The notes under the pieces were generated by a model that was not told the DNA's origin, searched no databases, and saw nothing but the letters and a program-made list of their open reading frames with translations. A stretch of 64,000 nucleotides of DNA. It comes from Sphingomonas psychrotolerans (GTDB taxonomy: Bacteria; Pseudomonadota; Alphaproteobacteria; Sphingomonadales; Sphingomonadaceae). The DNA is taken from contig NZ_CP024923.1 in NCBI RefSeq assembly GCF_002796605.1, positions 1,674,001 to 1,738,000 on the forward strand, given 5' to 3'. Below, in pieces: positions 53,780 through 62,013 of this stretch; positions within the stretch are counted from its first letter, which is position 1; the number at the start of each line of letters is the position of its first letter. The position numbers and the translations under genes are program-made.

Positions 53780-53917
53780 TCAGGACCAGAGAATGACGGC
53801 AAAGGCGATGATCACCAGCGCCAGGCCGAAGCCCAGCACATAGCGGGTCATGTGCGGCGTGGTACCGGCGCGGGCGCGGTCGGTGGAGACATGGATGGGT
53901 TCTTCGTTCTCAGCCAT
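53780..53917 (-). CDS. 45-residue single-helix membrane protein between ecfG and phyR
   Basis: The product has a polar N-terminus (MAENEEPIHV) and one hydrophobic helix (YVLGFGLALVIIAFAVILW). AGGGGAC precedes the ATG. It is too short for routine gene callers. It lies 98 bases upstream of ecfG on the same strand. Function unknown; membrane sensor or stress peptide are possibilities. Confidence 0.65.
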   Translation of the reverse strand: MAENEEPIHVSTDRARAGTTPHMTRYVLGFGLALVIIAFAVILWS

Positions 53918-53977
53918 GTCCCCTAAACCCGTCAAAACCGTTTTGGGTCCGTATCATATGGAACCGCGCCGATTTTT

Positions 53978-54781
53978 TCAGGCCGCGGCGGGCACCGTCG
54001 CCTGATCGAAGAACAATGCCTGACTGATCGTCGTCTTCACCGTTTCGCGCTGGAACGGCTTGGTGATCAGGAAGGTCGGCTCGGGCCGCTCGCCCGTCAG
54101 AAGCCGCTCGGGGAAGGCGGTGATGAAGATCACCGGCACGCTGAACTCGGCGAGGATGTCCTTCACCGCGTCGATGCCCGAGCTGTCGTCGGCGAGCTGA
54201 ATATCGGCGAGCACCAGGCCCGGACGATCTTCCATCGCCAGTGCCACGGCTTCGTCGCGCGTCACCGCGACGCCAGTGACTTCATGGCCCAGATCGCGGA
54301 CGATCTGTTCGAGATCCATCGCAATCAGCGGCTCGTCCTCGATGATCATCACGCGAGTACGCGTCTGACGCTCGATCTCGGCGACCGCCTCGGCGACGAG
54401 AGACGAAACCTGGGTGGGGTCTTCCTCGATCAGATAGCCGGCATCCTCGATGCTGAAGCCTTCGACGGTGGTCAGCAACAGCGCCTGACGCGAAAGCGGC
54501 GTGAGGCGGGAAAGCCGCTTGCGCGCGATCGATTCAGCGGCGTTGGAATTATCCTCGATGAAATCGTCTTCCTCGAGATGAGTCGACTGCCAGATCGCCT
54601 GGAAGGTGCGATAGAGGCCCAGCCGCGGATCGACGTCGCGGGGAAACTGATCGGGCGCGGCGACGATCGCCTCGAGCGCCGCACGTACATAACGGTCACC
54701 CTCGCCCTGGCTGCCGGTGAGCGCACGCGCATAACGGCGAAGCAAGGGAAGGTGCGGCGCGAGTTGCTGTCCAAGCGACAT
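53978..54781 (-). CDS. phyR: General stress response regulator PhyR
   Basis: The 267-residue protein has an N-terminal sigma-factor-like domain (about 1-130, LLRRYARALTGSQ and SIEDAGYLIEEDP) fused to a receiver (about 140-260, MIIEDEPLIAMDL, LADIQLAD, ITKPF). On phosphorylation PhyR binds NepR and releases EcfG. Divergent from nepR. Length and order are typical. Confidence 0.95.
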   Translation of the reverse strand: MSLGQQLAPHLPLLRRYARALTGSQGEGDRYVRAALEAIVAAPDQFPRDVDPRLGLYRTFQAIWQSTHLEEDDFIEDNSNAAESIARKRLSRLTPLSRQALLLTTVEGFSIEDAGYLIEEDPTQVSSLVAEAVAEIERQTRTRVMIIEDEPLIAMDLEQIVRDLGHEVTGVAVTRDEAVALAMEDRPGLVLADIQLADDSSGIDAVKDILAEFSVPVIFITAFPERLLTGERPEPTFLITKPFQRETVKTTISQALFFDQATVPAAA

Positions 54782-54894
54782 AAGGGAATTCTTCTCCTTC
54801 GAGTGCGCGGGGTGGCTTTCTCGCGCCCCGACGCAGGTATTGCAAACACTTCTGCTGTCCGAAGGAGCCCCTCCCCCGATTTCGCATCGCCTGT

Positions 54895-54920
54895 GGAACA
54901 ATCGACGCGCTATTTGGTTT
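54895..54920 (+). promoter_or_regulatory. EcfG-type promoter upstream of nepR-phyP
   Basis: GGAAC-N17-GTTT matches the EcfG consensus GGAAC-N16-CGTT with one difference at the C of the -10 element. It is 163 bases upstream of the nepR start. Confidence 0.5.
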
Positions 54921-54952
54921 CATCGCCCAAGCCGCGTGGTGTGCAATGCATC

Positions 54953-54992
54953 ACGGGAGCGCTTGCGCACTCTATTACGGGAACGCTTGCGC
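54953..54992 (+). repeat. 16-bp direct repeat upstream of nepR
   Basis: ACGGGAGCGCTTGCGC at 54953 and ACGGGAACGCTTGCGC at 54977 are repeated with a 24-base period, between the putative EcfG promoter and nepR. Possible regulator sites. Confidence 0.4.
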
Positions 54993-55082
54993 TCTGGCGT
55001 CATGGCGTTAATCGGACATCTGGTACCGATGCGTATTCACAGTCCGGGTCCCGGACAACTCGGGTCCTCACGGGGGTAATTG

Positions 55083-55250
55083 GTGCGTTCCGCAAAGGAT
55101 GAGACAAAGAAGCCGCCCAAGCCAAAAGGCGGGACGGAGAGCAGCAAACCCAGCCGCAGCGTGGGCGATGCTTTGCGCCAGGCCTATGACGAGGCGGTCC
55201 GCGAGACGGTGCCGGACGATTTGCTCGACCTTCTGAAGAAGCTCGACTAG
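55083..55250 (+). CDS. nepR: Anti-sigma factor NepR
   Basis: The 55-residue protein starts at GTG after GGGGG and has the NepR signature VGDALRQAYDEA, VPDDLLDLLKKLD. It is too short to be reported by most ORF scans. It binds EcfG and, in stress, PhyR. It ends 9 bases before phyP. Confidence 0.85.
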   Translation: MRSAKDETKKPPKPKGGTESSKPSRSVGDALRQAYDEAVRETVPDDLLDLLKKLD

Positions 55251-55259
55251 CCAAGGCAC

Positions 55260-56831
55260 ATGAGCAGTACGGATCTGGAGCCGCGTGCCAAGGGTGTCGC
55301 GGCGGCGCTGGCGCGTATGCCGACCGGCGCCAAGGTGTTCCTGATCCTCGTCGGCGCGCTCCTTCCCCTCGCGCTGATCGCCTTGTTCACCACCATCCAG
55401 ACCACGCGCACCGCGGACACCGAAGCGCGCGCGCGGCTGCATGCGATCGCCGACGAGAGTTCGGGGGCGGTCGAGAATGTGCTCACCAACGAAGTCAGCC
55501 AGCTGGGCCAGGTGCTCGCGGCGCTCGAGCAGGATCCCCACGACGCCGCCAGCTGCGTGCGCCTCGCCGGCAGCTTTGCCGCGCAAGGCGGCGCACGCTT
55601 CGCGATCGCGGATGCGCAGGGACGCGTGCTGTGCGGCCAGCGCTTCGCGATCCCGGGAGCCGCACCGCTCCGCCGGGGCGAAATGCGTGCGTCCTTGCTC
55701 GCCGACGGCCTTGCCGTTCGCATCGCCGGCAGTTCCGGCATGACCGCGGCCGTCTGGTACCCGGTATCGGTGTTGTCGGCGCTCGCCCGTCCGAGCGGGT
55801 TCGTTCCGGACTATGGCGCAGCATTGGTGCGGGGCAGCGAGCGACTGACGTTGCGCGATCTCGGCGGCGTCGCCGGGCCGCTTGGGCGCCGCGAGACTGC
55901 CCGCAGCGATCTCTCGCTTGACCGCCTCGCGTTCGAGATGGTCATGCCCGGCGCGCCGGTCACTTCGCCGCTGATCATCACCACCGTCCTCCTCGTATTG
56001 ATGTGGATCGCCGCCGCCGGGATCGGCTGGTTCGTCGTCGACATCCTGCTGATCCGCCCTCTGCGCCGGTTACGCGCCAGCGTCGGGCGCTATCAGCCGG
56101 GTGAAGTGCTCGACATGCGGCGCTTCGGCGCGATCCCGGCGCAGGAAATCCGCGAGCTCGGCGAAACCTTTCAGCAGATCACGCGCACCGTGCAGCTCCA
56201 CGAGACCGACCTCGCCGACGGGCTGGTGCGCCAGACCAAGCTCACTCGCGAGGTCCATCACCGCGTAAAGAACAACCTTCAGGTCATCTCCAGTCTGATA
56301 AATTTCCACGCCCGCGGCGCGAAGAGCGCCGAGGCGTCCGAGGCCTATGCCTCGATCCAGCGCCGCGTCGACGCGCTCGCGGTCGTCCATCGCCATCATT
56401 ATGCCGAGATGGAGGAGAATCGCGGGCTTGATCTGCGTTCGATCCTCGGCGAACTTGCGGCGAACATCCGTGCCACCGCCCCCGAACGCGCGGTGGGCCT
56501 CGGCATCACGCTCGAGATCGAGCCGCTATTGGTCAACCAGGACGTCGCGATCGCCGTCGCCTTCCTCATCACCGAGTTGGTCGAGCTGGCGGTGAACTGC
56601 AATGCGTCCACCCAGGTCCGCATATCGGTCAAGGCCGGCGAAGAGCCCGATCGCGCGATCCTTCGCGTCAATTCGCCTGCACTGGTGGAGAATGCCGAAC
56701 TCGATGCATTGCTGGCGAGCCGCTATGGCCGGGTGATCGAGGGCCTCGCGCGGCAGCTGCGGACCCGGCTGCATCACGACCCGCTGGTCGGCGCCTATGA
56801 GGCCTCGATCGCAATCACCGGGCGCCCGTAA
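55260..56831 (+). CDS. phyP: PhyP-like sensor histidine kinase/phosphatase of the general stress response
   Basis: The 523-residue membrane protein has two membrane helices (about 21-43 and 236-260), a periplasmic sensor domain between them, HAMP-like linker and a HisKA_2 H-box (VHHRVKNNLQ, His333-334) plus ATPase. Its place directly after nepR matches PhyP of Sphingomonas, which acts mainly as phosphatase for PhyR. The ATPase domain looks reduced: N- and G-box motifs (NxxxN, GxGxG) are not obvious, consistent with phosphatase rather than kinase activity. Confidence 0.8.
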   Translation: MSSTDLEPRAKGVAAALARMPTGAKVFLILVGALLPLALIALFTTIQTTRTADTEARARLHAIADESSGAVENVLTNEVSQLGQVLAALEQDPHDAASCVRLAGSFAAQGGARFAIADAQGRVLCGQRFAIPGAAPLRRGEMRASLLADGLAVRIAGSSGMTAAVWYPVSVLSALARPSGFVPDYGAALVRGSERLTLRDLGGVAGPLGRRETARSDLSLDRLAFEMVMPGAPVTSPLIITTVLLVLMWIAAAGIGWFVVDILLIRPLRRLRASVGRYQPGEVLDMRRFGAIPAQEIRELGETFQQITRTVQLHETDLADGLVRQTKLTREVHHRVKNNLQVISSLINFHARGAKSAEASEAYASIQRRVDALAVVHRHHYAEMEENRGLDLRSILGELAANIRATAPERAVGLGITLEIEPLLVNQDVAIAVAFLITELVELAVNCNASTQVRISVKAGEEPDRAILRVNSPALVENAELDALLASRYGRVIEGLARQLRTRLHHDPLVGAYEASIAITGRP

Positions 56832-56874
56832 TTTAACTGGCCTGAATTTTTTTCGAAAAAAATCTGACGCGGCG

Positions 56875-56899
56875 GGAACCGGGTTCCGGAATGCACGTT
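56875..56899 (+). promoter_or_regulatory. Consensus EcfG promoter for the entericidin-like gene
   Basis: GGAAC, 16 bases and CGTT match the EcfG consensus exactly. It lies 215 bases before the entericidin-like start and 44 bases after phyP. A perfect 18-bp AT palindrome (seven T and seven A round CG) at 56846-56863 precedes it. Confidence 0.7.
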
Positions 56900-57113
56900 T
56901 TGCTACTCGGATAGTGACCTTTTGCCCCCCCGCTCTCGCTATCCAAGACATGGGCCCGGAAGCGTCAACCCTCCCCCCCCCGGTGACGCTTCCGGGCCTA
57001 ACACTTTCTTCTGACATCGAAATCTCTGCACAGCCGCCGGCAGCATCGTGCCTGCCGCGGAACGATTTCACCCGTCCGGGCATTTCTTCCCTGCCACAAG
57101 CTGGAGAGTTTCA

Positions 57114-57248
57114 ATGCGCAAGATTTTGACCTGTGCCGCCCTTGCCGGCGCAATCCTCGTTTCGGCCTGCAACACCGTCGAAGGTGTCGGCCGTGACGTT
57201 TCCTCGGCCGGCGACACGGTCGCCAAGACTGCCGACGACTCGAAGTAA
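57114..57248 (+). CDS. Entericidin-like small lipoprotein
   Basis: The 44-residue product has a lipoprotein signal with LVSAC (Cys near 19) and the entericidin A/B body NTVEGVGRDVSSAGDTV. GGAGAG precedes the ATG. A consensus EcfG promoter lies upstream and a terminator downstream, so it forms a single-gene stress-controlled unit. Such lipoproteins occur in the outer membrane under stress; the exact role is not settled. Confidence 0.85.
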   Translation: MRKILTCAALAGAILVSACNTVEGVGRDVSSAGDTVAKTADDSK

Positions 57249-57270
57249 CGCACCGCAATTTGCTTTCAGG

Positions 57271-57297
57271 AAAGCCCTCCGCTTGCGGAGGGCTTTT
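57271..57297 (+). terminator. Rho-independent terminator after the entericidin-like gene
   Basis: AAAGCCCTCCGC-TT-GCGGAGGGCTTTT forms a 12-bp stem with a T-run. It faces tatC, so it may serve both strands. Confidence 0.9.
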
Positions 57298-57301
57298 CGT
57301 A

Positions 57302-58066
57302 TCAAGACGCGACTTCGGTTTCCGCTGTCCGCTCGCGCCGCCGCCGGGTGAACCAGATCGCCACCAGCGCGAGGAAATAGAGCGCGCATAAAGGCACCGC
57401 GAGCAGCAGCTGCGAGCCGACATCGGGCGGGGTCAGCACCGCCGACACCGCGAACGCGCCCACCACGGCATAGCGCCACGCGCCGCGCAGCTGCTCGAAA
57501 GTGACGATCCCGGCATGCTCGAGCAGCATCAGCAGCACCGGCAACAGGAACGAGATTCCGAAGCCGAAGATGAATTGCATCACGAATTTGAGATATTCGT
57601 TCACTTCCGGCAGCGCCTGTTGCGTCACGCCGGCCAGCTCGCCCTGGAAGCCGAGCAGGAATTTGAGCGCAACCGGAATCGCGATGAAATAGGCCATGCT
57701 CGCACCGGCGATGAATAGCACCGGCGTGGCGAGCAGGAACGGCAACAACGCGCGCTTTTCCTTGCGGTAGAGCCCAGGGGCGACGAACTGCCACAATTGA
57801 TTGGCGATCACTGGAAAAGCAATCATCAGCGCCGCGAAGAACGCCACCTTGAGCTCGACGATGAATCCGCCGGTCACTGCGGTATTGATGATCGTCACCT
57901 GCCCCGCCGCCTTGAGCGGCGCGACGAGCACCCCAAGGATCGGGCGCGCGAAATAGAGGCAGCCGCCGAACGCCACCACCAAGGCGGCGAGCGACCAGAG
58001 GAGGCGCCGGCGGAGCTCGATCAGGTGGTCGAGCAACGGTGCCTGGGTGTCGTCGATCTCGTTCAC
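57302..58066 (-). CDS. tatC: Twin-arginine translocase subunit TatC
   Basis: The 254-residue protein has six membrane helices and the conserved N-terminal LIELRRRLLWS. TatC receives twin-arginine signal peptides. It overlaps tatB by four bases and ends the tatA-tatB-tatC operon. Confidence 0.96.
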   Translation of the reverse strand: MNEIDDTQAPLLDHLIELRRRLLWSLAALVVAFGGCLYFARPILGVLVAPLKAAGQVTIINTAVTGGFIVELKVAFFAALMIAFPVIANQLWQFVAPGLYRKEKRALLPFLLATPVLFIAGASMAYFIAIPVALKFLLGFQGELAGVTQQALPEVNEYLKFVMQFIFGFGISFLLPVLLMLLEHAGIVTFEQLRGAWRYAVVGAFAVSAVLTPPDVGSQLLLAVPLCALYFLALVAIWFTRRRRERTAETEVAS

Positions 58067-58488
58067 GATTGCGACTCGTCCGGGGCTGCGGCCTTGGGTT
58101 TGCGGGTACGCTTCGGCTTCGGCGCCGGCGCTTCGGCTGGTTCGGAGAACAGCGCCGGCTGCTCGACCATCAGCGGTTCGGCGTCAACCGACCCGGCATC
58201 GGCCACATGTTCGGCAGCGAAATGCTCGGGCTGCGGTGCGGGGAGCGAGGGAGTCGGATGCTCGCGCATGATCCGCTCATTCTCCGCGGCCCATTGCTTC
58301 TCCATCTCGGCAAGCTCGGACTCGCGGACCATCGCATCGAAGCCCGAGCGGAACTGGCGCGCCACGCCGCGCGCCTTGCCGACCCATTTGCCGACGAAGC
58401 GCATCGCCTTGGGCAAGTCCTTGGGTCCGATCACCAGCAGCGCCACCACGGCCACAAGCAGCAACTCGGTCGGCGCTACGTCTAACAT
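58063..58488 (-). CDS. tatB: Twin-arginine translocase subunit TatB
   Basis: The 141-residue protein has an N-terminal membrane helix (PTELLLVAVVALLVIGPKDLP, with the conserved GPKDLP), an amphipathic helix and a long Pro/Ala/Lys C-terminal tail. TatB links signal-peptide reception to pore formation. Confidence 0.93.
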   Translation of the reverse strand: MLDVAPTELLLVAVVALLVIGPKDLPKAMRFVGKWVGKARGVARQFRSGFDAMVRESELAEMEKQWAAENERIMREHPTPSLPAPQPEHFAAEHVADAGSVDAEPLMVEQPALFSEPAEAPAPKPKRTRKPKAAAPDESQS

Positions 58489-58549
58489 TCGGCACTGCCT
58501 CGGGCGCGCCTCGCGAGGCGCGGATCAAACTTGGATGGACGCGAAGAGC

Positions 58550-58789
58550 TCAGCGCTCTTCGCGGGTGCGCTCGGCTTCGGTCTGGAAGCTGGCGTCGGG
58601 CGTGGGCGCGGGCTTGCCTTCGATCCGCGTCGGCGCCGGCTTCTCCTCGTCGTCCTCGGCCATGCCCTTCTTGAACTGCTTGATGCCCTTGGCGACGTCT
58701 CCCATCATGTTGGAGAAACGGCTGCCGCCGAACAACAAAATGACCAGCACACCGACGATCAGCCAGTGCATCAGGCTCATGCTACCCAT
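58550..58789 (-). CDS. tatA: Twin-arginine translocase subunit TatA
   Basis: The 79-residue protein has a membrane helix (about 8-22), the [10 protein letters not shown] hinge and an amphipathic helix with [13 protein letters not shown], followed by a charged tail. It forms the translocation pore. TatA is 61 bases upstream of tatB. Confidence 0.94.
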   Translation of the reverse strand: MGSMSLMHWLIVGVLVILLFGGSRFSNMMGDVAKGIKQFKKGMAEDDEEKPAPTRIEGKPAPTPDASFQTEAERTREER

Positions 58790-58879
58790 GGGAACTCTCC
58801 TCTATCGGGGTCTATCTAGGCGCGGCGCGCGCCGGGGGCAACGGCTAGCACCGCCACCCCGAGAATCGGTTGGCGAGCC

Positions 58880-59458
58880 CTATTCGTCTTCCGTGACAGT
58901 TTCGCTCGCTTCGGCCTCGAAGGCGAGGTCGACCGGATCGAGCAGCCCCGCCGCCTTGAGGTCGTCGATCCCCGGCAAGTCGCGCCGGCTGGCAAGTCCG
59001 AACTGGCTCAGAAACCCCGCGGTGGTGGCATAGGTCAGCGGCCGGCCGGGCACCTCACGCCGACCGGCCGGGCGCACCCAGCCCGCCTCCATCAGCACGT
59101 CGATCGTGCCCCGGGAGATCTGCACGCCGCGAATCGCCTCGATCTCGGCGCGGGTGACCGGCTCGTGATAGGCGATGATCGCCAGCGTTTCGATCCCCGC
59201 GCGGCTGAGCTTGCGCGCCTCCTCGCGGTCGCGCCGCAGCAGATGGGCGAGATCGGCGGCGGTCTGGAAATGCCAGCGCTCGCCGCGGCGGACGAGTTCG
59301 ATCCCCCGCCCCGCGTAAAGCGCTTCCAGCCCGGCCAGCGCGCCGCGCACATCCGCCTCCGCGCCGATATGCGCCTTGATTTCCTCCACCGTCATCGGGT
59401 TTTCCGATGCGAACAGCACCGCTTCGACAGCGCGGCCGAGATCGTCCTGCGGTGTCAT
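58880..59458 (-). CDS. scpB: Condensin accessory protein ScpB
   Basis: The 192-residue protein has two winged-helix domains (about 5-80 and 90-160) with IIAYHEPVTRAEIEAIRG and ATTAGFLSQFGL. With ScpA it forms the Smc-ScpAB complex for chromosome segregation. ATG 59458 gives MTPQDDL and overlaps the scpA stop by four bases. Confidence 0.92.
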   Translation of the reverse strand: MTPQDDLGRAVEAVLFASENPMTVEEIKAHIGAEADVRGALAGLEALYAGRGIELVRRGERWHFQTAADLAHLLRRDREEARKLSRAGIETLAIIAYHEPVTRAEIEAIRGVQISRGTIDVLMEAGWVRPAGRREVPGRPLTYATTAGFLSQFGLASRRDLPGIDDLKAAGLLDPVDLAFEAEASETVTEDE

Positions 59459-60192
59459 GCGCTCGCCTTGAGATACAGGGGGGCGAATGCCGATTTCTGC
59501 CGAAGCTCGAGCCGCCCCTGCCGCGCCAGCTCGAGCGCCGCGACGAAGGACGAGGCCAAAGCCGATTTGCGATAGGTGCCGCTCGCGCCTTCGGGGAGAA
59601 AGGTCTCGATCGTGCTCCACTCGATCCGCGTACCGATCAGCGTATAGACACGCTCGATCGCCTCTTCCAGCGTCATCACGTCGCGCACCGCCACGACGTG
59701 CATCACCGGGCGCGTCCGCGCGCTGATCCGGCCATAAGCCGCGATCAGATCGTATATCTCCGCCTCGTATCGCCCTTTGCGGATCACGCGCAGCCCCTCG
59801 GGACTGCCGCGCAGGAAGACGTCGCGGCCCAGCCGGTCGCGCGCGATCAGTCTGGCGCCCGCCTCGCGCATCGCATTGAGCCGTTCGAGCCGCAACTGCA
59901 GGCGCAGCGCGAGGTCCTCGGGGCTCGGCGTCTCCTCGGGGTTGCGCGGCAGCAGCAGCGCCGATTTGAGGTACGCCAGCCACGCCGCCATCACGAGATA
60001 ATCGGCGGCCAGCTCCAGCCGCAGCGCGCGCGCCTGATTAACGTAGGTCTGATACTGCTCGACCAGTCCGAGGATCGATATCTGCCGCAAATCCACCTTC
60101 TGGTTGCGGGCGAGCGCGAGCAGCAGATCGAGCGGACCTTCCCAGCCCTCGATATCGATCTTGAGAGTGTCGGTAGCCTCGGCTTCGCTCAT
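59455..60192 (-). CDS. scpA: Condensin accessory protein ScpA
   Basis: The 245-residue kleisin has the N-terminal signature GWEGPLDLLLALARNQKVDL and MAAWLAYLKSALLLP. The start at ATG 60192 (MSEAEATDT) is supported by the family N-terminus; an open frame extends much further upstream within nagZ and is not coding. A hairpin precedes it. Confidence 0.93.
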   Translation of the reverse strand: MSEAEATDTLKIDIEGWEGPLDLLLALARNQKVDLRQISILGLVEQYQTYVNQARALRLELAADYLVMAAWLAYLKSALLLPRNPEETPSPEDLALRLQLRLERLNAMREAGARLIARDRLGRDVFLRGSPEGLRVIRKGRYEAEIYDLIAAYGRISARTRPVMHVVAVRDVMTLEEAIERVYTLIGTRIEWSTIETFLPEGASGTYRKSALASSFVAALELARQGRLELRQKSAFAPLYLKASA

Positions 60193-60218
60193 TGCGGGCG
60201 AGTTAAGCAGCCTATTAT

Positions 60219-60238
60219 CTTCCCCCGCAAGGGGGAGG
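60219..60238. terminator. C/G-rich hairpin between nagZ and scpA
   Basis: CTTCCCCC-GCAA-GGGGGAGG forms a stem with one mismatch. It sits 4 bases after the nagZ stop and before the scpA start. Confidence 0.4.
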
Positions 60239-60242
60239 ATGG

Positions 60243-61250
60243 TCAGGCCAGCGCCAGCAGTTCGTCCCGCTTCGCCACCAGCATTCCGAAATCCGCCGGC
60301 TCCGCTCCGCCCGCGATCGTCGCCATCGCCCGCTCCAGCCGTGCCAGACATTCCGGCGTCGCATCGCCGATCAACCCGGCAATCTCGACCATCTCGTCCA
60401 TCCGCGCCCAGCAATCGAGCACCACGTCGCACCCCGCGGCGAGCGCCTGCGCCGCTTTCTGCCCCGCGGTGCCCGACAGCGCCTTCATGTCGATATCGTC
60501 GGTCATCAGCAGGCCGTCGAAGCCGATCCGGCCGCGGATGATTCCGGCGATCACCTTGGGCGACAGCGTCGCCGGGCGTTCGGCATCCCATGCCTCGAAC
60601 ACGACGTGACAGGTCATTCCCATCGGCGCATCGTTGAGCCGGGTGAACGGCTCGATATCCATCTCGAGCGCCTCGGCATCCGTCTTGACGTGCGGCAGGT
60701 CGTAATGGCTGTCGACCAGCGCCCGGCCGTGGCCCGGCATGTGCTTGACCACGCCGACTACGCCGCCGCGCCGCATCCCCACGAGCATCGCCTGCCCCAA
60801 AGCCGCGACGCGCATCGGATCGCCGCCAAAGGCGCGATCGCCGATCGCCGGGGTGACATCCGCCTGGCGTACGTCGAGCAAAGGCGCGCAATTCACTGTC
60901 ACGCCGACTTCGGCGAGCATCATCGCCAGTGCCTGCCCGTTCGCCCGGGCCGCCTCGATCGCCGAGATCGGCGCCAGCTCGTACAGCGCATCGAATGCGG
61001 CGCCTGCCGGGAAGGCCGGCCATTCGGGGGGCACCATCCGTGCGACCCGACCGCCCTCCTGATCGATCAGGATCGGCACGTCGGCGCGGCCGGAAAGATC
61101 GCGCAGGCTGTCGGTCAGTGACTTCATCTGCGCGACATCGCCGCAATTGCGCTTGAACAAGATGTAGCCGAGCGGATCAGCATCGCGGAAAAAGGCGCGC
61201 TCGTCGGAGGTCAGTGCATGGCCGGAGACGCCGAAGATGACGGGTTTCAT
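60243..61250 (-). CDS. nagZ: Beta-N-acetylhexosaminidase NagZ
   Basis: The 335-residue GH3 enzyme removes GlcNAc from muropeptides in peptidoglycan recycling. It has LIDQEGGRVARM, the catalytic-loop motif KHMPGHGRALVDSH and the nucleophile region LMTDDIDMKA. It lies between the SPOR protein and scpA. It connects functionally to nagA at the other end of the window. Confidence 0.95.
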   Translation of the reverse strand: MKPVIFGVSGHALTSDERAFFRDADPLGYILFKRNCGDVAQMKSLTDSLRDLSGRADVPILIDQEGGRVARMVPPEWPAFPAGAAFDALYELAPISAIEAARANGQALAMMLAEVGVTVNCAPLLDVRQADVTPAIGDRAFGGDPMRVAALGQAMLVGMRRGGVVGVVKHMPGHGRALVDSHYDLPHVKTDAEALEMDIEPFTRLNDAPMGMTCHVVFEAWDAERPATLSPKVIAGIIRGRIGFDGLLMTDDIDMKALSGTAGQKAAQALAAGCDVVLDCWARMDEMVEIAGLIGDATPECLARLERAMATIAGGAEPADFGMLVAKRDELLALA

Positions 61251-61289
61251 GGTCTCTCTTTACGCAATGCTCCCCCTCCGGGAGAGGAT

Positions 61290-62012
61290 TTAATTCGCGA
61301 TGAAGCAGTTCTCGCCGGCGACCTTCAGCCGCCCGCACAGCTCGCGCGCTTGCGGGTTGCTGCCCGCGTTGACGCGCAACCGCCATACCGTGCGACCATT
61401 GGCGTCGCCGCGCTCGACCGATTTGCCGAGCGGCGCGAGATAGCCGAAGCGCTTCGACAGCCGCGCCCACGCCACATTGGCGCCGGCCTCGTTCGGAAAC
61501 GCGCCGAGCTGGAGTAGCGAGCCGGAACCTGGCCGCGCCGCCGCCGGCCGCGCACCCGCCGCCGGCGCATTGGCGCCCGCATTGGTAGCACCGGGAATCG
61601 CGAGCTTGACGTTCTTGGTCCCCGGCGCCGTGCTCCCGGGCGCAGTGGCGCGGGTGCCCTCAACCGGCGCCTCGGCGATCGCGCCGACATTGATGCTCGA
61701 ATTGCTCGCCGCGCCCTGGCTGGTCGCGAACACCGCGTCGCCCTCGCCCTCGGCCTTCATCCCGCCGGGCTCGTCGGGTTTGACCTTATAGTCGCCCGCC
61801 GGGGCCTTGATCAGCTCGCCATTGCCCGCGCCCACCGTCTGCTGGCGCTGATACCAGAGATAGCCGACCGCGATGAACCCGATGACCGCGAGCGCCAGCA
61901 CCGCGAGCAGCATGAAGCGCGCGACCGAATGGTCCTGCGGATACTCCTCCTCGGCCGTTTCGAGCCAGGGCAGGCGATCCTGCTCGTCATATTCGCCGGT
62001 TCGCAGGTTCAT
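61290..62012 (-). CDS. SPOR-domain membrane protein
   Basis: The 240-residue protein has a short cytoplasmic N-terminus, one membrane helix (about 33-55), a Pro/Ala/Gly linker and a C-terminal SPOR domain (about 160-240, LLQLGAFPNEAGANVAWARLSKRF). SPOR domains bind denuded septal peptidoglycan. It lies directly after argS; the start at 62012 gives MNLRTGEYDEQD. Confidence 0.88.
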   Translation of the reverse strand: MNLRTGEYDEQDRLPWLETAEEEYPQDHSVARFMLLAVLALAVIGFIAVGYLWYQRQQTVGAGNGELIKAPAGDYKVKPDEPGGMKAEGEGDAVFATSQGAASNSSINVGAIAEAPVEGTRATAPGSTAPGTKNVKLAIPGATNAGANAPAAGARPAAARPGSGSLLQLGAFPNEAGANVAWARLSKRFGYLAPLGKSVERGDANGRTVWRLRVNAGSNPQARELCGRLKVAGENCFIAN

Positions 62013-62013
62013 T

